Source: Candidatus Scatomonas merdigallinarum
Lineage (GTDB): Bacteria > Bacillota > Clostridia > Lachnospirales > Lachnospiraceae
NCBI GenBank assembly: GCA_018716305.1
Contig: DVKB01000022.1
Span: forward strand, 1-45,252
Reading direction: 5' to 3'
DNA: 45,252 bases
Shown here: in pieces, positions 42,201-45,252 of the stretch
Layout: each line of letters begins with the position of its first letter
How positions within the stretch are numbered: position 1 is the first letter of the stretch
Made by a program: the position numbers and the translations under genes
The notes under the pieces: model-generated
The model's input: the letters and a program-made list of their open reading frames with translations, nothing else
Database searches by the model: none
Told to the model about the DNA's origin: nothing

Positions 42201-44211
42201 TATCATCTTCCGGAATGTCTTCCCAGCTGGTGCTCCAGAAAGTATCGTCATCTCCATCCAGCACATACTGGGCCGGGAAAGGAGGATTGCTTCCGCCGTC
42301 CCCCGGCCACTCGCTGTTGGCCGTGGCGGTCATGCCTTCCCTGGAAATATCTTCTATCTCCCGAACCGCGTCCACCTGGAAGGAGGCCAGGCTTTTTTCA
42401 TTGATACAGTTACTGGCGTTCACACCCGTCTGGTTTTCATTTCCGCTGATCTCAAAACCGTTGCAGCTGTTCATGGAAATGCTTCCTCCGGCTTCCGGGA
42501 ACTGATTATCCGTAACAGTAAAATTCTTCGTGCTGATGGCACTGATATTCACCGCCTGTCCGGTAAAGGTATTGCCCGTCACCGTAATATTGGAATGTAC
42601 CGTCTGCTCCGGATCGTACACCGCTGTCTGCGGGTTGGAATGGATCTGGGGCGCCGCGCAGTCTATGAATGTGTTGTCTTTGATGGTCATATCCCGGATC
42701 AGCCCGGACTCAAACCAGCCTCTGGCGTCGTCCTCCAGCAGGATCGAAGCCATGCCCTGCTTCTTAAAGGTATTGCCCTCAATGAGAACTTTTCCCCTGG
42801 TGGTACAGAGAACGCCTCTGGTAGGCACATACTCCGACAGATTGTTCTTTATGGTGACATTAGGAGTATAGGTAATATTTTCCACCGCGTCATAGTTCTG
42901 CTGAATACCCGCCGGCAGCGGATCCTCCAGGGTCAGTTCAATGTCCGTATCATTGAGCCGGGTATAACTTTTCACCGCGTTTCTCTGATAGGGAATCAGC
43001 GTGCTGCCGTTGATAAATTCAATCTCATCTCCCGCCTCAAAGGCCTGGAATCCCCAGGACTGGCTGTGCATAAAGCGAACTTTGATCTTCTGCTCCGCTT
43101 CATTGACCTCCACGATCCGCAGATGGGTACCGTGGATGTTGAAGGTGTCATCGTGGCTGCCGCTGAAATGGCTGTCGGTAATCACCACATCTCCCCGGCA
43201 CCCGGAGATCTGTACAAAGTCCGCGAAACTGGCCACGGTTCTTCCGGTCTCCTCTCTGGGCGCGCACTCCAGCCGGGTAAAGGTCAGATTTTTCGAATAC
43301 TGGCCTACGATTCCCAGACCGTGCATGTAGTGGAAGCCGCAGTCCTCCAGGGTCACATTTTTGCTTCTGTGGATAAAGGTTCCCACCTGGTTTCGGACGC
43401 CGTCCCGGACCTGATAGGTGCAGCCCTCCCGGTAGCTGGAACCTCCGGGGAAGGAGAACTGCAGCACGTTGTCTCCCAGATCCGTAATGCTGCTTCCGTA
43501 GCCGTACATACCGATCCGGCGCAGGGTCTCATTAAAAGGATCATACTCCTGCATTAAAGTGGCGTTGCTGCTCCAGTATCTGGCGCTGTCATCCGCCAGC
43601 GTTTTCTCTCCCACCCAGCGGATGTTGTCGTACTGCTGATCGTTGTTGGTATCCTGGAGTTCATAGAGAGAATCCTCATGTACCTTGACTTTTACATAGT
43701 CGGCCCCTTTTTCCAGCACAGTAAATTCAGAGACTGTAGGCCGCGCGTAATCCAGATTAAAATTTTTAAAGGTAATATTCTCGCTGTGGTCAATGAGAAT
43801 CGGAGTCATCACTCCGTGAACCAGCATCAGTGACCCGTTGCCGTCAATGGTGACATCCTCCATATCCTTCAGCAGGATAGCGCTCCACCTCTCACCTTGG
43901 GGATTTTCTCCCTGGGTGGCCGAATTGGAAACATAGTATCCTGTTGTGTGATAGGAGGTCTCCGGCCAGACCTCATACTCCTTTCCCTCCTCAAACTGCA
44001 GGGTGACCGGGCCATTCACCCGCTTTGCCTTTTCAATGGCTGACTGAATAGCCGGGGAAGCGTCCTGTCCGTCGCCGGGATATTCCACCGGAATAATGGT
44101 TCCCGATTCTTCTTCCGCGGAAACCGTAAAGGCAAATCCCAGGGACAGGCAGAACGCCATGGCCGCTGTCATGGCCTTGCAGGAAAATCCCGTCAGGCGT
44201 TTGGTTTTCAT
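39241..44211 (-). CDS. Secreted GH110-type alpha-1,3-galactosidase with many accessory domains
   Basis: GH110 enzymes remove terminal alpha-1,3-galactose, including from blood-group B. 1656 residues: signal peptide (about 1-32, ending VSA), then a right-handed beta-helix (about 40-630). Family motifs are VEYPGDGQDASPAIQSAIEK, VTIDGNGSLMLVHG and GSHDDTFNIHGTHLRIVEVN, with the Asp pair 354-355 probably catalytic. Next come an F5/8-type C (CBM32-like) module (about 640-770), a BIG2 domain, a LamG/DUF1349-like sandwich and a BIG4-like domain. Two or three FIVAR helical modules (KEAVAEAEGRQQAAYTQESW) and a bacterial-repeat domain (VTIAPGEGGIVTADPAGPVE) follow. The tail has a TPEPTD linker and SAPTGD with helix and basic end. 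Linear alpha-Gal is an equally possible substrate. Confidence 0.88.
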   Translation of the reverse strand: MKTKRLTGFSCKAMTAAMAFCLSLGFAFTVSAEEESGTIIPVEYPGDGQDASPAIQSAIEKAKRVNGPVTLQFEEGKEYEVWPETSYHTTGYYVSNSATQGENPQGERWSAILLKDMEDVTIDGNGSLMLVHGVMTPILIDHSENITFKNFNLDYARPTVSEFTVLEKGADYVKVKVHEDSLYELQDTNNDQQYDNIRWVGEKTLADDSARYWSSNATLMQEYDPFNETLRRIGMYGYGSSITDLGDNVLQFSFPGGSSYREGCTYQVRDGVRNQVGTFIHRSKNVTLEDCGFHYMHGLGIVGQYSKNLTFTRLECAPREETGRTVASFADFVQISGCRGDVVITDSHFSGSHDDTFNIHGTHLRIVEVNEAEQKIKVRFMHSQSWGFQAFEAGDEIEFINGSTLIPYQRNAVKSYTRLNDTDIELTLEDPLPAGIQQNYDAVENITYTPNVTIKNNLSEYVPTRGVLCTTRGKVLIEGNTFKKQGMASILLEDDARGWFESGLIRDMTIKDNTFIDCAAPQIHSNPQTAVYDPEQTVHSNITVTGNTFTGQAVNISAISTKNFTVTDNQFPEAGGSISMNSCNGFEISGNENQTGVNASNCINEKSLASFQVDAVREIEDISREGMTATANSEWPGDGGSNPPFPAQYVLDGDDDTFWSTSWEDIPEDDIYIEFDLNGEKTFNTLSYLPRVSETNGRILQYEIYAAGKDGSYGTDPIAEGSWADTAEVKYAEFDTVTTGKIKLVVKETSMSWDNKKVVYCSEIGFHNSSRTAGELPIGRKAQLSASASGAAGALTDLSLAEFTYESSDEAVATVDQKGVVTAKAPGTTEITVTVSAWGTTLKDSVTLTVSEEMYTGAETIEIQEISGEAGKDLQLTAKVTPAEAAGDVRWKIDSVSSSEGARAEIQETTGILNMSGEGRVTVTAYSLNNPSVKDTADILFRKEDSQMTRDWEWIRENPSMHWIDENGDLNITLEKAAIWVENSAKNILTVPVEEEDFEIVTRMNFKPQKDYTEAGLILYGDDSNYVVLTRKAHSGYGGNIYSMIARVDGNPWESPAELKVFDNEDSTVYLKLKKEGNLYSGYYSVDGSQWNPIYENREADLGTAPKAGLIGYVAGSVTETAVFEEFSVNGEDYALEELGTPVSAGEAKITAVAPSAKRTVTVGTSFESLRLPETVQVTWDGSYQESVPVIWTADGYDSRKTGTCTLTGILEGIREDAFATEERPMIQITVTADKEALKEAVAEAEGRQQAAYTQESWDTLEAVLEEARTLLENEEASQEETDALTLRVQEAAEQLRLAVTYNGLKESLAEAEKLAEETAEQLYASEQPEGDRIHGFYSAEKREALLTSAEETADLLASWSELEELGNVDELLTEEEKLQMTEAGAVFIQDLEEFRNSQVKVDTEELKLLLEDAGQLEESSFTAETWKVFKEAVQKAEKILESGNYSRNTAESLEREITEAMGQLKRVFTVTIAPGEGGIVTADPAGPVEEGSTVTLRILPQEGYELKCLIVNGQAVQVTGSQYLLEEIRSNIEVAAEFQKIKEEPEPTDTPEPTDTPEPTDTPEPTDTPEPTDTPEPTGTPKPSDTPDPTDTPAVTGTPGTTDKPGTGGQGGSGSRPGTSAPTGDNTPLAAMGLALGLGAAGAAGLVLYRKRVRK
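39488..39577 (-). repeat. Five 18-bp tandem repeats coding TPEPTD
   Basis: Five silent-variant units encode TPEPTD in the linker of the GH110 protein, flanked by diverged EPEPTD, TPEPTG, TPKPSD and TPDPTD units. It is the same repeat family as 27911-28090 with a different copy number. Confidence 0.85.
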
Positions 44212-44241
44212 AAATTTCCCTCCTTTATTGATTTTCCTATA

Positions 44242-44280
44242 TTTTACTATTGTTTTACTAAATTAGCGTTCGTTTTTCGG
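44242..44280 (-). promoter_or_regulatory. AGTAAAA direct-repeat element in the GH110 promoter
   Basis: On the minus strand CCGAAAA (44274-44280), an 11-bp gap, TTTAGTAAAA (44253-44262), and a second AGTAAAA at 44242-44248, 11 bp on, 30 bp before the start codon. A possible promoter TTGCCA - 17 bp - TAATTT overlaps it. The layout copies 27312-27358. A further TTTAGTAAA copy is at 44545-44554 in the AT-rich gene-free stretch 44281-44641. Confidence 0.55.
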
Positions 44281-44641
44281 AATGGCAATTTTTTCTTTAT
44301 TTCCCTGTGATCCAGCGTATTTTTTGTATAATTCCGATATTCTTCCCAGAACGTTTTTGTATATTATTCCTGATATTTTCCCGTTTACATTTCTTTTTTC
44401 TCCATATTTTTACATAGGTATTGTAATTTTCGGCGCTTCTCTTCCGATTTTCGCACAACTTTCTTTTTTCTTCCGTATTCCGCACAGAATTGAATTCTTC
44501 GCCTTTTTCCTTCTTAGGATATTTTCCCGGTAAATAAACATGTCTTTTACTAAATTTTTTGTTTCACCTGACTGATTTTGGGAGTTTCCGCGATCTGCTC
44601 GGGGAAATGCCTAATACGGCCCAGATCCTTTTTTCGGCCTA

Positions 44642-44711
44642 ATCGAGTAGGAGGGAGTGATTAACTCCCGTCCTCTCACACCACCGTGCGTACCGTTCGG
44701 TACACGGCGGT
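44642..44711 (-). ncRNA. Group II intron domains V and VI
   Basis: Domain V (44680-44711) folds as ACCGCCGTG...CACGGTGGT with a terminal stem GTACCGAACGGTAC. The catalytic triad position reads CGC paired to GTG, not the more common AGC; CGC is known from IIC-type introns. GTGAGAGG follows. Domain VI is the small stem GGGAGT/ACTCCC (44653-44669) with unpaired A residues able to act as the branch point. Confidence 0.75.
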
Positions 44712-44712
44712 T

Positions 44713-45252
44713 TCAATAGTTGACGTGCAGAGACTGATAGGCTGTGGTTAAATCATAGAACCCCCAGTTTATCAGTCTTTCTCTACTTAATGCCCAGTTG
44801 ACCGCCTTGTTTCCGGCATTGAACCAGTGTCCTTTGCGGTCGTAGGCTATTGTTGCCGCATAATGGCTGTCCACTCCCAGCCCTATGAGTTTCCTTCTCC
44901 TAGTCCTAGGCAGTTTCCACTGTTTCCAGATACACATCCGTATCCGACGGTATAACCATCCATTCAGGCTTCCTATGTTCTTCTTCATGTCCGCTATCCC
45001 GTAGTAGTTCAGCCATCCTCTCATGTAGACTTTTATCTTCTCCATGGTTCGGATGATGCTCCCGCACCTGCTCCGGGAAGTGAGCTGGCGCAGTTTATCC
45101 TTGGCTTTCTTCCACGACTTTCCATGGACACGGACGTAGATTCCTTTTCCGTTCTTCCCAAAACAAAAGCCAAGGAACTTAAAATTTCGGATTGCGAACA
45201 CGCTGACTGTCCGGCTCTTTTCCCGATTCACTTTCAGCTTTAGTGTCCCTTC
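44713..45252 (-). CDS. ltrA: Group II intron reverse transcriptase/maturase, C-terminal part
   Basis: This multifunctional protein splices its intron RNA and copies it into DNA. The window holds the last 179 residues or so; the 5' end is cut by the window edge, and the upstream codons continue in frame (LKLKVNREKSRT). Visible parts are the late RT fingers/palm segment (FKFLGFCFGKNGKGIYVRVH), the maturase X domain (MRGWLNYYGIADMKK, LNGWLYRRIRMCIWKQWKLP) and the end FYDLTTAYQSLHVNY. No HNH endonuclease domain follows, so it is the short, endonuclease-less form. Domain V begins just after the stop. Confidence 0.9.
   Translation of the reverse strand, partial: EGTLKLKVNREKSRTVSVFAIRNFKFLGFCFGKNGKGIYVRVHGKSWKKAKDKLRQLTSRSRCGSIIRTMEKIKVYMRGWLNYYGIADMKKNIGSLNGWLYRRIRMCIWKQWKLPRTRRRKLIGLGVDSHYAATIAYDRKGHWFNAGNKAVNWALSRERLINWGFYDLTTAYQSLHVNY

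Larger units (their letters stand above)
44642..45252 (-). mobile_element. Group II intron, 3' part (continues beyond the window)
   Basis: The sequence contains the C-terminal half of an intron-encoded reverse transcriptase/maturase, directly followed by RNA domains V and VI and a 3' end CTACTCGAT at 44642-44650. The 5' half, including domain I, lies outside the window. It sits about 430 bp upstream of the GH110 gene in the same direction and does not interrupt any gene I can see. Confidence 0.85.

Noticed and set aside
44282-44533. 83-codon plus-strand frame rich in Phe
   Set aside because: It is the product of T-rich intergenic DNA, with no ribosome site or recognisable domain.

Overview
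The window looks like a chromosomal segment of a gut Firmicute, most likely a Lachnospiraceae-type clostridium. Supporting signs are strong AGGAGG-type ribosome sites, TTGACA/TATAAT promoters, intrinsic terminators, Gram-positive C-terminal anchors, and protein versions typical of that group (LysRS with a C-terminal tRNA-binding domain, the pfkA/dnaE pair, a SleB-type hydrolase). Coding sequence is moderately GC-rich by eye, while some intergenic stretches are very AT-rich. Almost every gene is on the minus strand, so transcription runs from high to low coordinates.

Region 1 (1-1800) is decayed accessory DNA. It holds an internally deleted IS200/IS605-type element, a broken unrecognised gene, a HIRAN-domain gene and a J-domain gene. 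The HIRAN and J-domain genes each carry one single-base frameshift in a short homopolymer.

Region 2 (1968-20034) is mostly housekeeping: lysS-greA behind a consensus promoter, dusB with a small partner, ornithine carbamoyltransferase with SPFH and NfeD membrane proteins, a SleB-type wall hydrolase, a membrane-anchored polysaccharide deacetylase-like protein, a SpoU methyltransferase, pfkA, dnaE, a cyclophilin, CvfB, an acyl-ACP thioesterase and tRNA-Gln(CUG). One small XRE-type relic on the plus strand is the exception to the strand bias.

Region 3 (20177-26933) reads as one minus-strand unit: AraC-type regulator, URO-D-fold protein, sugar ABC transporter (ATPase, permease, binding lipoprotein) and aldose 1-epimerase.

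Region 4 (27676-44211) holds three very large secreted enzymes. A GH110-type alpha-1,3-galactosidase (1656 aa) is followed by two paralogous GH2 proteins (1741 and 1911 aa). All three share almost the same C-terminus: a Pro/Thr repeat linker, an SA[D/P]TGD sorting-like motif, a hydrophobic helix and a basic tail. The inferred job is stepwise removal of alpha-1,3-galactose (blood-group B or alpha-Gal caps) and then underlying beta-linked sugar from host glycans at the cell surface, with uptake by the region 3 transporter. A matching promoter-proximal element in front of GH110 and upstream of the araC operon supports co-regulation of regions 3 and 4.

Region 5 (44642-45252) is the 3' part of a group II intron, with its reverse transcriptase/maturase C-terminus and domains V-VI. 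It runs off the window edge. Product names rest on motif recognition by eye; no database search was run.
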